Positions 44,555 through 53,715 of a stretch of DNA of 64,000 nt are shown piece after piece (within the stretch, counting starts at the first letter, position 1; each line of letters opens with the position of its first letter). A program made the translations under genes and the position numbers. This stretch comes from an uncultured Bilophila sp. (GTDB taxonomy: Bacteria > Desulfobacterota > Desulfovibrionia > Desulfovibrionales > Desulfovibrionaceae), in assembly GCA_902373525.1 (NCBI GenBank), contig CABKMN010000004.1, positions 1-64,000 on the forward strand. The letters are read 5' to 3'. The notes beneath the pieces were generated by a model, which searched no databases, was not told the origin of the DNA, and worked only from the letters and a program-made list of their open reading frames with translations.

Positions 44555-46846
44555 ATGGAAACGTCACGCAGGCGCATGCTTGTCGGAGGGCTTGCGGCGC
44601 TTCTCGCCGCACAGTTCCTGTACGGCATCCTCACGCTGGCCACGCTGCACAAGTCGTACCGGCTGTCCCTCCTTTCGGTGCAGGCCATCGCCTGCGAGAA
44701 GCTCGGACTTGATCTTTCGCGTCTGGCCCGGTTCGGCAAAGCCCCGGAACGGGTGGAGAACATGGGAGGCCGCGTCCACCATTTCTGCGAGGTTTCGGGC
44801 GTCAGCCGTCTTGTCGTCCGGGGGGCCGAAGGACAAGACATCGCCTCATGGCCCGTCGACGGCATGGAGGCCCCGGCGGTCCCCCAGCGGGAAAGCGCGT
44901 TGAAGACGCTCCGCAACGAGGTGAAGGAGTTCACCGCCGACGGCGTGATCTGGCTTGTGCAGCCTGTCCGGGATCGAACGGGCCAGCCGGTGGGCAGCGT
45001 GATCGCCGGTTTCGACGAGGCGTCCATGACGAAACGCCTCACGCAGGCCGCCTCGGAACAGGGACTGCTTTTTCTCGGCATCGCCGCGCTGGGCGGCGTC
45101 CTGTTCATTCTGCTGGTACTGCGGGAAGGCAGGCCGCCGTTCCCGAGACTCGGAAAGGGCTGCCTCATCATCCCCCTCATCGTCAGCCAGCTCTGTTTCC
45201 TTTTCTTCCTGCGGGGTCCGGTGGGCTCCTTTCTCGAAGACAATGCGCGGGAAGCGGGCGTACAACTGGGCCGATACATCGGACAGGACGTGCGGCACAT
45301 CGACGATCTGGGGCTGGCTTTGCGGGAAGTACCCTCGATCCGGCAGTATCTCGCGCAAATGCGGGAAACGCTGCCGTGGGCGCAGTCCATCACCGTTCGC
45401 GACACGGAGGGAACCGCCTACACGACGGGGGAACCGGGAGCGGCGCTCAGGGCGGGCGTTCCGGTGCCCTTGTCCGACGGGCGCACGGTCTCCGTGGACA
45501 TCGGCCTCTCCGAGCGGTTCGTCGGCGCGGCGTTTCGGTCCATCGCGTACGACACGCTGACCATCATGATCATCGCCATGCTGTTCATGCTCGAACTGGT
45601 GCCCCTCCAAACCATGAACCGGAACACGGAGCCCGTCGGAGGTCGCTCCGCCCTTTCGCCCCGGATCATGCGGCCCATCATTTTCCTGTGCATGTTCGCC
45701 ATCGATCTGCCCGCGTCCTTCATTCCGCTGCGGATCGCGGAAATGGACCTCGGCCTGCTGGGGCTGCCCGCCGATGTGGTGATGGGTCTTCCCCTGTCCT
45801 TTGAAATGTGCACGGTGGGGCTCGCCATCCTTGCGGGCGGGTTCTGGAGCCAGAAGTGGGGCTGGCGTCCGCTGCTCCTGTGGGGCGCGCTGCTGGTGAC
45901 CCTCGGCAACACGGCAAGCGGGCTGGTTACGGATTCTCTGTCCTACATCCTCGCCAGAGGCGGATCGGGATTCGGCTACGGGCTGATCAATCTTGCGGGG
46001 CAGGTTTTCGTGGTTTCGCACTCCACTCCCCAGAACAGGGCCGGAAACCTTTCCGCCATGATCGCGGGCCTGTACGCCGGATTCCTGTGCGGAAGCGCCT
46101 TCGGCGGCCTCATCGCGGACAATCTCGGCTACGCGTCCGCGTTCCTCGTTTCGGCGGTCTGTATGGGGTGCATCGGCGTACTCCTCCGTTTCCTCATGCC
46201 GCGGGAACCGTGGGTGCCCGAAGCGTCCGGCTCCAGCCGGATCGCGCTGAGAGAACTCGCCGCCTTCTTCACCGACAGAAGGATGACCGGGCTGCTGCTG
46301 GGCAATATCTTCCCCTGCGCGTTCGTGACGGTATGCCTGTTCCAGTTCTTCATCCCGGTGTCGCTCAGTCAGGGCGGCGTCAGTCCGGCGGGCATCGGGC
46401 GCGTGTTTCTGGTATTCTGCCTCGTCATCATCTACCTCGGCCCGCTGTTCGGGAAAGCCGTGGACAACTCCGCGGACAAGCACGCGTGGCTTGTGGCGGG
46501 CGGCTTTCTCTGCATCGGAGGCATCGCGGCCCTGCTGTTCTTCGACGGCCTGACGGCGGCGTTCGTTTCCGTGGCTCTGCTGGCTCTGTGCAATTCCATC
46601 GTCGCCAGCGCGCAGGGAACGTATGCGCTGGAAATGCCCGCCGCCGCACGGATCGGCTCCGCAAGGACGATGGGCATCTACAATGTCGCCGAACGGCTGG
46701 GGCAAATGCTCGGCCCCGTCACCCTCGGGCAGGTGATCGCCCTGTGGGGCGTGAACTCCGGGCTCTTCGGCATGGCGGCGGTTTTCGTCGCCTTGAATCT
46801 TCTTTTTGCCCTGCTGGGACGTCTCCCGGCAAAGGACGGTTCATGA
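44555..46846 (+). CDS. MFS transporter-like protein with two N-terminal extracytoplasmic sensor loops
   Basis: This 763-residue membrane protein is larger than a normal MFS carrier. TM1 (about 9-30) is followed by an extracytoplasmic region (31-168), TM2 (169-189), TM3 (202-219), a second extracytoplasmic region (220-332), TM4 (333-351), then a 12-helix MFS domain from about 372. The loops have the DxxGxxV-type strands of PAS/Cache folds. It may couple ligand binding (with the preceding periplasmic protein) to signalling or transport. It overlaps the next gene by ATGA. Confidence 0.82.
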   Translation: METSRRRMLVGGLAALLAAQFLYGILTLATLHKSYRLSLLSVQAIACEKLGLDLSRLARFGKAPERVENMGGRVHHFCEVSGVSRLVVRGAEGQDIASWPVDGMEAPAVPQRESALKTLRNEVKEFTADGVIWLVQPVRDRTGQPVGSVIAGFDEASMTKRLTQAASEQGLLFLGIAALGGVLFILLVLREGRPPFPRLGKGCLIIPLIVSQLCFLFFLRGPVGSFLEDNAREAGVQLGRYIGQDVRHIDDLGLALREVPSIRQYLAQMRETLPWAQSITVRDTEGTAYTTGEPGAALRAGVPVPLSDGRTVSVDIGLSERFVGAAFRSIAYDTLTIMIIAMLFMLELVPLQTMNRNTEPVGGRSALSPRIMRPIIFLCMFAIDLPASFIPLRIAEMDLGLLGLPADVVMGLPLSFEMCTVGLAILAGGFWSQKWGWRPLLLWGALLVTLGNTASGLVTDSLSYILARGGSGFGYGLINLAGQVFVVSHSTPQNRAGNLSAMIAGLYAGFLCGSAFGGLIADNLGYASAFLVSAVCMGCIGVLLRFLMPREPWVPEASGSSRIALRELAAFFTDRRMTGLLLGNIFPCAFVTVCLFQFFIPVSLSQGGVSPAGIGRVFLVFCLVIIYLGPLFGKAVDNSADKHAWLVAGGFLCIGGIAALLFFDGLTAAFVSVALLALCNSIVASAQGTYALEMPAAARIGSARTMGIYNVAERLGQMLGPVTLGQVIALWGVNSGLFGMAAVFVALNLLFALLGRLPAKDGS

Positions 46847-48321
46847 CGCCCCTGACCGCTCTCATGGAGAACCCTCTGTTCAAGCCGTTGTGGGACGCCT
46901 TTCCGTACCTGCCCGCCTGTTTTTCCCGGTGGGAGGGCATGACGCTGGGCGACATCGCCGCTTCGACGTACGGAACGGCGGATCGGCCCGGACGCATGGC
47001 CGCCTCCGCCGAAGCCATCGACTGCATGGCGGCCTTGACGGCGCGAAGCCTCGGGCCGGAAGCGGAAGCCGCGCTCAGGACCTCTTTCTCCCGAAGCAAC
47101 GCCGTGTTGTCCGCCAATCTGCACGGCATCGACTGCCTCCCGGAAATGGTGCAGGCGGTGCATTTCTTCGGCCTCGACCGTCTGGCCTCCGGAGAACGGG
47201 GGACGGTGATTCCCGTACTTTCCTGCGGCGGCATAAGCCTGCAAAGCTCGGCCTATCCGCGCGGCATGCTGGCGTTTCCCGAAGGGCAGCCGATCCGGTT
47301 CCCGCTGTTTCGGAGCGCATGGCAGGACACGGTGGAACTGAACGCCCCGGCATTGACGGAGCGGGACGTACGGGCCATCCGTCCGCTCTGGCACGTTTCA
47401 CATCCCTATATTCAGCAAGGGCTGGATACCGTAGTCCGGCACATGCTGGCCCCGGAAACGCTGGCGCTCGAACGGTTCGGCGAACAGGCGACCGGCGTCA
47501 ACGCCCGCTTGTGCGCCGAGCGCTTTTCCGATTCCCGGCCCGTGGTCGTATATCTGGAGCTTGAGGAAGTGGCCCGCGCCTTGCTGTTCCGCGACCTTGA
47601 GCGCTCGGACTCGCTGCTGCATCGGGCGCTGTTCGTGCCCCACCTGCGCGAAAGTCTGGTGCGGCGACTGGCCGGCGTCCGGGGATGCTGGAGCCCCAAG
47701 GCGGCAGCCGGGCAAGCGCTTCCCCGGACCGAGAGCAACGGGACCGTCTTTTTCTGGGGTACGGACGAACGCGGACGGCGTCACCCTCTGCGGCTTACGT
47801 CCTCGCAAGGGGAACTCCGCCTTGAGGGGACGGGGGTCCGTCTGCCGTTCACGCCCGAAGCCGTCGTCGAAGCCTTGCGTGATCGCCTCGTTTATCCGGG
47901 ATTGTTCGTTTCGTACATGACGCTGGTGTTTGAGCACGGGCTGCGCTGTTACGGCGGGATATTCCTTGTGAACTATCTCCCGACCATGATCAGGCATGTA
48001 TGCGAAACCTTTGCGGAACGAAAGGAACCGCTTCCTCCGCTTCCTGCGGAAACGGCCTTGGCGGCCTTCGCCGTCACCGTACGGGCCCGAACCTCACGCG
48101 GGCTTTTCCCCGCCGGGATGCTGGAGATGGCCGCAGCCGGGGGATTGGACAGGACGCAACTGCAATTCCTCGCAAACCTTCCGCTTGAGGACGTGCTGCC
48201 GTTCAGCCTTGCCGAATGGTGCCTCCAGTACGTGCCTGAGCAACACCGCCCCCCGGAATGGGAAACCGCCCTGCGCGACGCCGCGGAACACTGGAAAGGC
48301 ATCACGCTGGAACTGGCGTAG
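46843..48321 (+). CDS. Protein of unknown function in the sensory module
   Basis: This 492-residue protein has no signal peptide and no clear membrane helix, so it is probably cytoplasmic. It has notable conserved-looking patches: LSANLHGIDCLPEMVQAVHFF near residue 90, IPVLSCGGISLQSS and YPRGMLAFP. The His/Cys/Asp content could suit an enzyme, but I do not recognise the family. Its start lies inside the stop of the MFS gene, and the phosphatase gene follows after 88 bases, so it belongs to the module. Confidence 0.75.
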   Translation: MTPLTALMENPLFKPLWDAFPYLPACFSRWEGMTLGDIAASTYGTADRPGRMAASAEAIDCMAALTARSLGPEAEAALRTSFSRSNAVLSANLHGIDCLPEMVQAVHFFGLDRLASGERGTVIPVLSCGGISLQSSAYPRGMLAFPEGQPIRFPLFRSAWQDTVELNAPALTERDVRAIRPLWHVSHPYIQQGLDTVVRHMLAPETLALERFGEQATGVNARLCAERFSDSRPVVVYLELEEVARALLFRDLERSDSLLHRALFVPHLRESLVRRLAGVRGCWSPKAAAGQALPRTESNGTVFFWGTDERGRRHPLRLTSSQGELRLEGTGVRLPFTPEAVVEALRDRLVYPGLFVSYMTLVFEHGLRCYGGIFLVNYLPTMIRHVCETFAERKEPLPPLPAETALAAFAVTVRARTSRGLFPAGMLEMAAAGGLDRTQLQFLANLPLEDVLPFSLAEWCLQYVPEQHRPPEWETALRDAAEHWKGITLELA

Positions 48322-48409
48322 CCGCCGTTTTACGTATTCCGTCCATCAAAAAAGGATGTTAGAAGAGGTCTACAGGGCGGGGACACTGGCCGCGCTGGAA
48401 GGAACTCCG

Positions 48410-50398
48410 ATGACACTTTCCACAAAAAACAAACTGGTGCTGCTCGTCGCGGGATCGTTGATCCTGCTGGCGGTGGGGGTCGGCCTGTTTTCCATGTTCA
48501 GCGTGGAAACGAGCATGCTGGAGGCGCAGCGCCGCAGCAGCGAGAATACCGTCGCCCTCGCCACCCTCAACGTCATGGATCGCTACCAGATTCTTTTCCG
48601 CAACAAGGCGGATCAGGCCGTCGCCCTGCAACAGAGCTTCGGCGCGCTTGAATCCATCATGGCCGAGCTGGCATGGAAGGCCCCCGATCCGCTCGCCTTC
48701 CTCCGCGACTTTCCCCTGCCCGAGGGCGTCAGCCTCATCGTCACGGGGCCGGATCAGTCCGTACGGCTCGTGCGCGGCGAACTTGGCCCGGACGACAATC
48801 CCTACCGTTTCATCGACCTCAAGGACAGGCCGGTCGGCCCCGCCATGCTCGCCCTTGCGGAAAAGGGGCTGCCCGCCACCTGTCTCGTGCAGGGCGACAG
48901 CCGTTCGGGACGGCAGCGCCTGTACGGCTCCCATTTCTACCTGCCCGCCGAGCGGCTCCTCGTCGGCCTGTGGACCGGCATCGACCACCTCGACGAACAC
49001 CAACGCACGCTCAAAGAACACAGCATCCGCGAATTGCAGCGGGATTTTGCGTCCCTGCGGCTCGGCCCATCGGGGTTCCTGTTCGTGTCCGACGCCAACG
49101 GCAAACCCGTCATCGGACCGGATACCCTGAACGACGCGTTCACCGGCATAAATCCCCTCACCGGCAGGCCGCTCATCGACGACCTGCGCGCCGCCGCCCG
49201 CACGCCGGACACGCCCGTCCTCGCCTCCATCACGTCCGTACTCAGGGACGCCCCGCCGGATCGTGAGGCGCTGCTTTTCGTGCGCCACGTCAAACCGTTC
49301 GACTGGTACGTCGCGGGCGTGGCCTACACCGACGAGGTCCGCGCGCCCGGCAACCACCTGTCGCTCATCCTTATCGGCGGCATCCTCGCGGCCATGCTGA
49401 TCATTTTGCCGCTGGCCCTGCTTATGGTCACGCGCCTGACCTCCCCGCTGGCGAAACTGGGCGACTACGCCCGCAAGCTCCCGGAGCAGGACTTCATGGA
49501 GGACGCCCGGCCCACCCCGCTCCTCGCCTCGCTCGCGGACGGCAAGCACGGGGAGGAAATCGCCAGCCTCGCCAACTCGCTCATGTTCATGGATAAAACC
49601 CTCCGTTCGCGCGTCCGCGAACTCATGGAGGCGACCTCCAGCCGCGAACGGCTCGAAGGCGAACTCAGCGCGGCCACGGAAATCCAGATGGGATTCCTGC
49701 CCAAACCCCTGCCGCCGGACGTGTCCGCCGGGCGCTTCTCCCTCGCCGCCAGCCTCGTGCCCGCGCGGGAAGTGGGCGGCGATCTGTACGATTTCTTCAT
49801 GCTCGACAACGACCGCCTGTGCTTCGTCATCGGCGACGTCTCCGACAAGGGCGTGCCCGCCTCCCTTTTCATGAGCATGACCCTGACGCTCATCCGTTCG
49901 CGCGCCGCCGACTGTCCCTCCCCGGAACGGCTCATGGCCGAAGTCAACGAAAACCTTGCCCGCGACAACGCCAAATGCATGTTCGTGACCCTGTTTATCG
50001 GTGTGCTCGATCTCGCCAGCGGGGAACTTCTCTACGCCAACGGCGGGCACAACCCGCCGCTCCGGCTGGGCCCGGACGGCTCGGCGGCGTGGCTCGAAGG
50101 CATCAGCGGCCCCGTGGTCGGCGTGATGGAAGGCATGGACTATACCTTGCTCCATACCCGCCTCCAGCCCACGGAATCCCTGTTCCTCTACACGGACGGC
50201 GTGAACGAGGCCATGAACGCCGACAACGAAATCTACTCGAACGAGGCGATGTTCCGGGCGCTCGGCGCGTCGCCCTCCCGCGAACCCATGCGCATGCTCC
50301 GCCACATGCTCGACGACGTTGCCGCACACGTAAACGGCACCCCCGCTTCCGACGACATGACCATCCTGTGCCTCCAATACCTCGGAGGGAAACGCTGA
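48410..50398 (+). CDS. Membrane SpoIIE/RsbU-type protein phosphatase with extracytoplasmic sensor and HAMP
   Basis: This 662-residue protein has TM1 (about 8-30), an extracytoplasmic Cache-like domain (32-312), TM2 (317-341) and HAMP (342-400). A PP2C-type SpoIIE domain (about 422-660) follows. The phosphatase linker ATEIQMGFLPKPLPP, metal-binding REVGGDLYD (Asp458) and GDVSDKG (475-481), and the late ASDDMTI are all present. The family dephosphorylates STAS anti-anti-sigma proteins. A STAS protein and its kinase are encoded 1 kb away, facing this gene. Ribosome site AAGGAA precedes the ATG. Confidence 0.92.
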   Translation: MTLSTKNKLVLLVAGSLILLAVGVGLFSMFSVETSMLEAQRRSSENTVALATLNVMDRYQILFRNKADQAVALQQSFGALESIMAELAWKAPDPLAFLRDFPLPEGVSLIVTGPDQSVRLVRGELGPDDNPYRFIDLKDRPVGPAMLALAEKGLPATCLVQGDSRSGRQRLYGSHFYLPAERLLVGLWTGIDHLDEHQRTLKEHSIRELQRDFASLRLGPSGFLFVSDANGKPVIGPDTLNDAFTGINPLTGRPLIDDLRAAARTPDTPVLASITSVLRDAPPDREALLFVRHVKPFDWYVAGVAYTDEVRAPGNHLSLILIGGILAAMLIILPLALLMVTRLTSPLAKLGDYARKLPEQDFMEDARPTPLLASLADGKHGEEIASLANSLMFMDKTLRSRVRELMEATSSRERLEGELSAATEIQMGFLPKPLPPDVSAGRFSLAASLVPAREVGGDLYDFFMLDNDRLCFVIGDVSDKGVPASLFMSMTLTLIRSRAADCPSPERLMAEVNENLARDNAKCMFVTLFIGVLDLASGELLYANGGHNPPLRLGPDGSAAWLEGISGPVVGVMEGMDYTLLHTRLQPTESLFLYTDGVNEAMNADNEIYSNEAMFRALGASPSREPMRMLRHMLDDVAAHVNGTPASDDMTILCLQYLGGKR

Positions 50399-50440
50399 CG
50401 CAAAGGCGGGCGGGGGGATGGCCATGATGGAACACGGAAA

Positions 50441-50472
50441 GCCTCAGCGGAGACGACGTACCGGCTGAGGGC
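50441..50472. terminator. Possible terminator between the phosphatase and transglycosylase genes
   Basis: CCTCAGC pairs with GCTGAGG around a 15-base loop in the 151-base convergent gap. No T-run follows, so the role is uncertain. Confidence 0.3.
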
Positions 50473-50549
50473 GCTCTCTCAGAAAGCGGGAGCACCGGAG
50501 AAAGAAACCGGCATGTTCCGGGCGGAACGGAACGCCTTTTCCGTGCTCC

Positions 50550-51230
50550 TCATTCCGGGTGCTTTTCCGCCAGAGCCAAGACCTTGCTGACGTAGGCCCG
50601 CGTTTCGGCAAAAGGCGGAATGCCGCCGTAGCGGATGACATTGCCCGGCCCGGCGTTATAGGCGGCGAGGGCGAGATCGATCCTGCCGAAGCGGTCGATC
50701 TGCTGACGCAGATAACGGCTCCCGGCGTCCACGTTGGCTTCGGGATCAAAGGGATCGACGACGCCGAGGTATTGCTGGGTCTGAGGCATGAGCTGCATGA
50801 GCCCCTGCGCGCCCTTGTCGGATTCGGCGATGTTCTCGAAGTTGGACTCCACCTTGATGACCGCCGCGATGAGCCGGGGATCGAGCCCGTAGCGGCTGCT
50901 GGCCTTGGCGACCAGCGCTTTCCAGACGGAGGGCGGCGGAAGTTTGCCCTTGCCCGCATGCGCGCGAAGGACAAGCTGCGGGGACACCATGCGCGGCAGG
51001 GCCAGCGAAGCCGCGTGCGGCGACAGCGCGTAGATGTCCATGCGATCAAGCAGGTTTTCGGAAGGAAGCGGCGCGGCGGGAACGGAAGGCCCCGTCTGTC
51101 CGGGCCGCACGCGCTGGAGACGCTGCGCCGGGCGTTCGTCCGTGGACATTTCCTCATTCAGGATGACGCCCGCCGACGCGGTCCCGGACAGCAGGACCAG
51201 CATCAGGAAACAACAGGAAAAACGGATCAC
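50550..51230 (-). CDS. Lytic transglycosylase (SLT domain)
   Basis: This 226-residue exported protein cleaves peptidoglycan. A signal peptide (about 1-20, ending ASA) is followed by a linker and a SLT domain (about 105-220). Catalytic Glu128 is in IKVESNF, with [12 protein letters not shown] and [12 protein letters not shown] supporting. The start is a GTG at 51230, whose bases overlap the stop of the RsbW-like gene (GTGA). As the last gene after the secretion genes it probably opens the cell wall for the injectisome. Confidence 0.92.
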   Translation of the reverse strand: MIRFSCCFLMLVLLSGTASAGVILNEEMSTDERPAQRLQRVRPGQTGPSVPAAPLPSENLLDRMDIYALSPHAASLALPRMVSPQLVLRAHAGKGKLPPPSVWKALVAKASSRYGLDPRLIAAVIKVESNFENIAESDKGAQGLMQLMPQTQQYLGVVDPFDPEANVDAGSRYLRQQIDRFGRIDLALAAYNAGPGNVIRYGGIPPFAETRAYVSKVLALAEKHPE

Positions 51231-51643
51231 GTCGGCAACGCGAAGTACAGTTCGATGCAGTTCGACCTGTCGTAGTAGCTGTACGAATAGTGGGCGACGA
51301 TGGACTTGATCAGGTGGATGCCGAGCCCGCCCACGGGACGCTCCTCCGCGCCGAGAGAAATATCCGGCTCCGGCGCTTCGAGGAAGGGATCGAACCGCGC
51401 CCCCCAGTCCCGTACCGAAAAGCAGAAATACGGCACGTTGTCGAGCCGCACTTCCCGGCAATCCACCCGCGCCTCACCCGGCACGTCCGGGTAGGCGTAG
51501 CTGAACACGTTGACCAGCAGCTCTTCGGCGGCAAGCTCCACCTGCGGCGTCAGCGGGGCATACTGCGGGGGGATATGCTCGTGGATGAACGTATTGACAT
51601 GCACCAGTTGCTCAAGACTGGCGGGAACGCTGAGCGTCGCCAT
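51227..51643 (-). CDS. RsbW/SpoIIAB-like serine kinase (GHKL ATPase)
   Basis: This 138-residue protein has the anti-sigma kinase GHKL fold: N-box [13 protein letters not shown] (Asn45), [10 protein letters not shown] with Asp79 (G1) and GGLGIHL at 105-111 (G2). In partner switching such a kinase phosphorylates a STAS protein and sequesters a sigma factor or other target. The STAS gene lies directly upstream (10-base gap) and the transglycosylase start overlaps its stop. No sigma factor gene is adjacent, so the released target is unknown. Confidence 0.9.
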   Translation of the reverse strand: MATLSVPASLEQLVHVNTFIHEHIPPQYAPLTPQVELAAEELLVNVFSYAYPDVPGEARVDCREVRLDNVPYFCFSVRDWGARFDPFLEAPEPDISLGAEERPVGGLGIHLIKSIVAHYSYSYYDRSNCIELYFALPT

Positions 51644-51653
51644 GATCGCCTCC

Positions 51654-51989
51654 TCAAGACAGGGCGCTGACGGCCTCGTCGCGCGTGGCGTAAATGGGAA
51701 GCATGGAACTGAACCCGGAAATCTTGAAGACTTCCGCGACCATCGACTGCATGGAACAGAACGCCAGCGTCGCCACGGCGCCCTTGCTGGCCTTCACCAT
51801 CGTCAGGATGACGCGCAGCCCGGCGGAACTGATGTATTCTATTCCGGCGAGGTCCACCACGATCTTCTTGGCGCCGCCGTCCAAAAGCGAGCGGCAGGCT
51901 TCGTCGAAGACGCTCGCCGTAGTCGCGTCCATTCTTCCCGAAAGCGCAAGGATGCTGACGCACCCCTGTTCCGATATGACAGCTTGCAT
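51654..51989 (-). CDS. STAS-domain anti-anti-sigma factor-like protein
   Basis: This 111-residue single STAS domain has the SpoIIAA/RsbV pattern: LSGRMDATTASVFDEACRSLL, then VVDLAGIEYISSAGLRVIL with Ser54/Ser55 at the phosphorylation site. A GGAAAGG ribosome site lies before the ATG at 51989. It is 14 bases after sctR and 10 bases before the kinase gene, so it is made from the secretion operon. The nearby SpoIIE phosphatase is the natural activator. Confidence 0.92.
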   Translation of the reverse strand: MQAVISEQGCVSILALSGRMDATTASVFDEACRSLLDGGAKKIVVDLAGIEYISSAGLRVILTMVKASKGAVATLAFCSMQSMVAEVFKISGFSSMLPIYATRDEAVSALS

Positions 51990-52003
51990 ACACCTTTCCT
52001 TTG

Positions 52004-52654
52004 CTATTTGTAGCTCAAGAGCAATCCTTGACTGATCTTGAGCCACCCGTCAAGCGTCACGAAAAGCAGAAGCTTGAAGGGAAGCGAGATGGTCATGGGC
52101 GACACCATCATCATGCCCATCGCCAGCAGAATGTTGGAAATGATCAGGTCGATGGCGATGAACGGCAGGTAGAGCAGGAAGCCCACCTGAAACGCCTTGG
52201 TCAGTTCCGAAATGGTAAACGCGGGCACGAGGATCAGAAGGTTGTCTTTGGTGATCCTGTTGTGCTGTTCCTTGGGCCAGATGCGTTTGGCCGTGCCCAT
52301 GAACGCCCGGAGCACCGCGTCGTCGGTGTTGTCCGAAAGGAACTTCCGGAGCGGCGGCGAAGCCTTGTCGATGACGCCGATGACTTCGGCGGGCGACGGA
52401 TCGGGACTGAGCCTGATCTTTTCGACGATCTCCATCGTACTCGTCATCATCGGGGCCATGATGAACAGGCTCAGGATGATGGCAAGTCCGTTCATGACCA
52501 TCGCGGGCGGTACCTGCTGCACGCCGAGGGCGTTGCGGACAAGCGACGTGACCACCACGATCTTTACATAGGACGTAACCATCATCAGAAAAAACGGGGC
52601 AAGGCCGAGAAGCGCCATGCCCACGATGAAGTACAACGGATTGACGCCCGTCAT
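52004..52654 (-). CDS. sctR: Type III secretion export apparatus protein SctR
   Basis: This 216-residue protein is the FliP/SpaP/YscR homologue that builds the export gate core in the inner membrane. It has four hydrophobic segments and the signature TSYVKIVVVTSLVRNALGVQQVPP split across residues 27-50, as well as the late FKLLLFVTLDGW. It overlaps sctQ by four bases. Unusually, sctS, sctT and sctU do not follow; STAS and kinase genes do. Confidence 0.95.
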   Translation of the reverse strand: MTGVNPLYFIVGMALLGLAPFFLMMVTSYVKIVVVTSLVRNALGVQQVPPAMVMNGLAIILSLFIMAPMMTSTMEIVEKIRLSPDPSPAEVIGVIDKASPPLRKFLSDNTDDAVLRAFMGTAKRIWPKEQHNRITKDNLLILVPAFTISELTKAFQVGFLLYLPFIAIDLIISNILLAMGMMMVSPMTISLPFKLLLFVTLDGWLKISQGLLLSYK

Positions 52655-52935
52655 GCCTGCTCTCCGCCCTTGCCGAGCGTGACGACCTGCACGCCGAGAG
52701 TGCCGTTGAGGTCCACGAGCCGCCCCGTACCGATGGCCTTGCCGTTGGCGCAGAGCGTGACCGGGGCGAGGGCGTCGCCGCCGAACGCGAACGTATACCC
52801 CGGCGCGAGCGTTTCCACATCCCGCACCGTCATGAGGCGGCGCTCCAGTTCAAAGGTCAGCGTCACTTCCAGTTCGCCGGTATCGGCACGTTCGGACGGC
52901 GCGGCGGCGTCCGCAGGCTGCTTTGCTTCGGGCAT
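52651..52935 (-). CDS. Internal translation product of sctQ (SctQ-C)
   Basis: An in-frame ATG at 52935 is preceded by GGAGGAATCC, a full Shine-Dalgarno sequence at ideal spacing and better than that of sctQ itself. It would give a 94-residue protein made of a short acidic lead and the SpoA domain. Separate C-terminal SctQ fragments made this way are known in Yersinia YscQ and Salmonella SpaO and are needed for platform assembly. Confidence 0.7.
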   Translation of the reverse strand: MPEAKQPADAAAPSERADTGELEVTLTFELERRLMTVRDVETLAPGYTFAFGGDALAPVTLCANGKAIGTGRLVDLNGTLGVQVVTLGKGGEQA

Positions 52936-53715
52936 GGATTCCTCCAGAGCGGGATTGACAGAAGTTATGGTTGCGAACGGCCCTTCAACGGTACAGGCGT
53001 ACGAACGGGCGTACGGCGAGGCGCACAGGCGGAGGGTCAACAGACCCTCCCGCGCCGGATAGCGTTCCGGCAACAGGACATCGTCCGGTTCGAGGCCCGC
53101 CAGTTCGCTCAGAGTAAGGCGCATCCGCCCCGCCTCAAGACTGACCGGGATGGGCACGGCGGCGGCAAGCCCTTCCGCCCGGCGGCGCGGGAGCGTGTCC
53201 AGACGTTCCACCAAATCGAGCGCGCTTTCCCGATCCGGGAGGCACAGGCGGATGGGCACGGGCGTGAAGCCGGAGGGGGCCGACGCCTCCGGAACCCGCA
53301 GGATCAGGGGGACCGCGCAAAAGACCGGTTCTTCGGCGTCCGTCATCCTGGCGTCGCGGATCGCCAACGGCGTCCCCATGAGTGCCTGCGCGCGTTCCAG
53401 AAGCGGAGCCGCCAGCAGTTCCAGAACGGCAAGCTGAAGCGTTGAGGGCAAGGCCGCCTCGGGCGGCACGTCCGCCAGTGCGGGATGCAGGGCGAGAAAA
53501 CGCAGGCTTCCCAGCTCCACACGCCACGTCCGCTCGCCGCACGGCACGTCAAACGCGCACACGGGCCGGAACGGCACCGCAAAGGCCTCGGCCTCCAGCG
53601 TGCAGTCCCTGCCCGCCAACGGCACGGACCACGGCTGCATCCGCGTGCACAGCACGTTGAAAACGTGTGCCTCCAGCGGCGAACGCGCCGGGGCCCGGAA
53701 AGGTCGTATCTCCAT
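52651..53715 (-). CDS. sctQ: Type III secretion C-ring (sorting platform) protein SctQ
   Basis: This 354-residue protein is the cytoplasmic platform subunit. The C-terminal SpoA (FliN-like) domain covers about the last 75 residues (LEVTLTFELERRLM to GRLVDLNGTLGVQVV). A degenerate SpoA-like middle and variable N-terminus precede it. The ATG at 53715 has AGGAA five bases upstream; an upstream ATG at 53754 has no ribosome site. A strong internal start is also present. The 212 bases between this gene and sctP hold no gene. Confidence 0.9.
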   Translation of the reverse strand: MEIRPFRAPARSPLEAHVFNVLCTRMQPWSVPLAGRDCTLEAEAFAVPFRPVCAFDVPCGERTWRVELGSLRFLALHPALADVPPEAALPSTLQLAVLELLAAPLLERAQALMGTPLAIRDARMTDAEEPVFCAVPLILRVPEASAPSGFTPVPIRLCLPDRESALDLVERLDTLPRRRAEGLAAAVPIPVSLEAGRMRLTLSELAGLEPDDVLLPERYPAREGLLTLRLCASPYARSYACTVEGPFATITSVNPALEESMPEAKQPADAAAPSERADTGELEVTLTFELERRLMTVRDVETLAPGYTFAFGGDALAPVTLCANGKAIGTGRLVDLNGTLGVQVVTLGKGGEQA

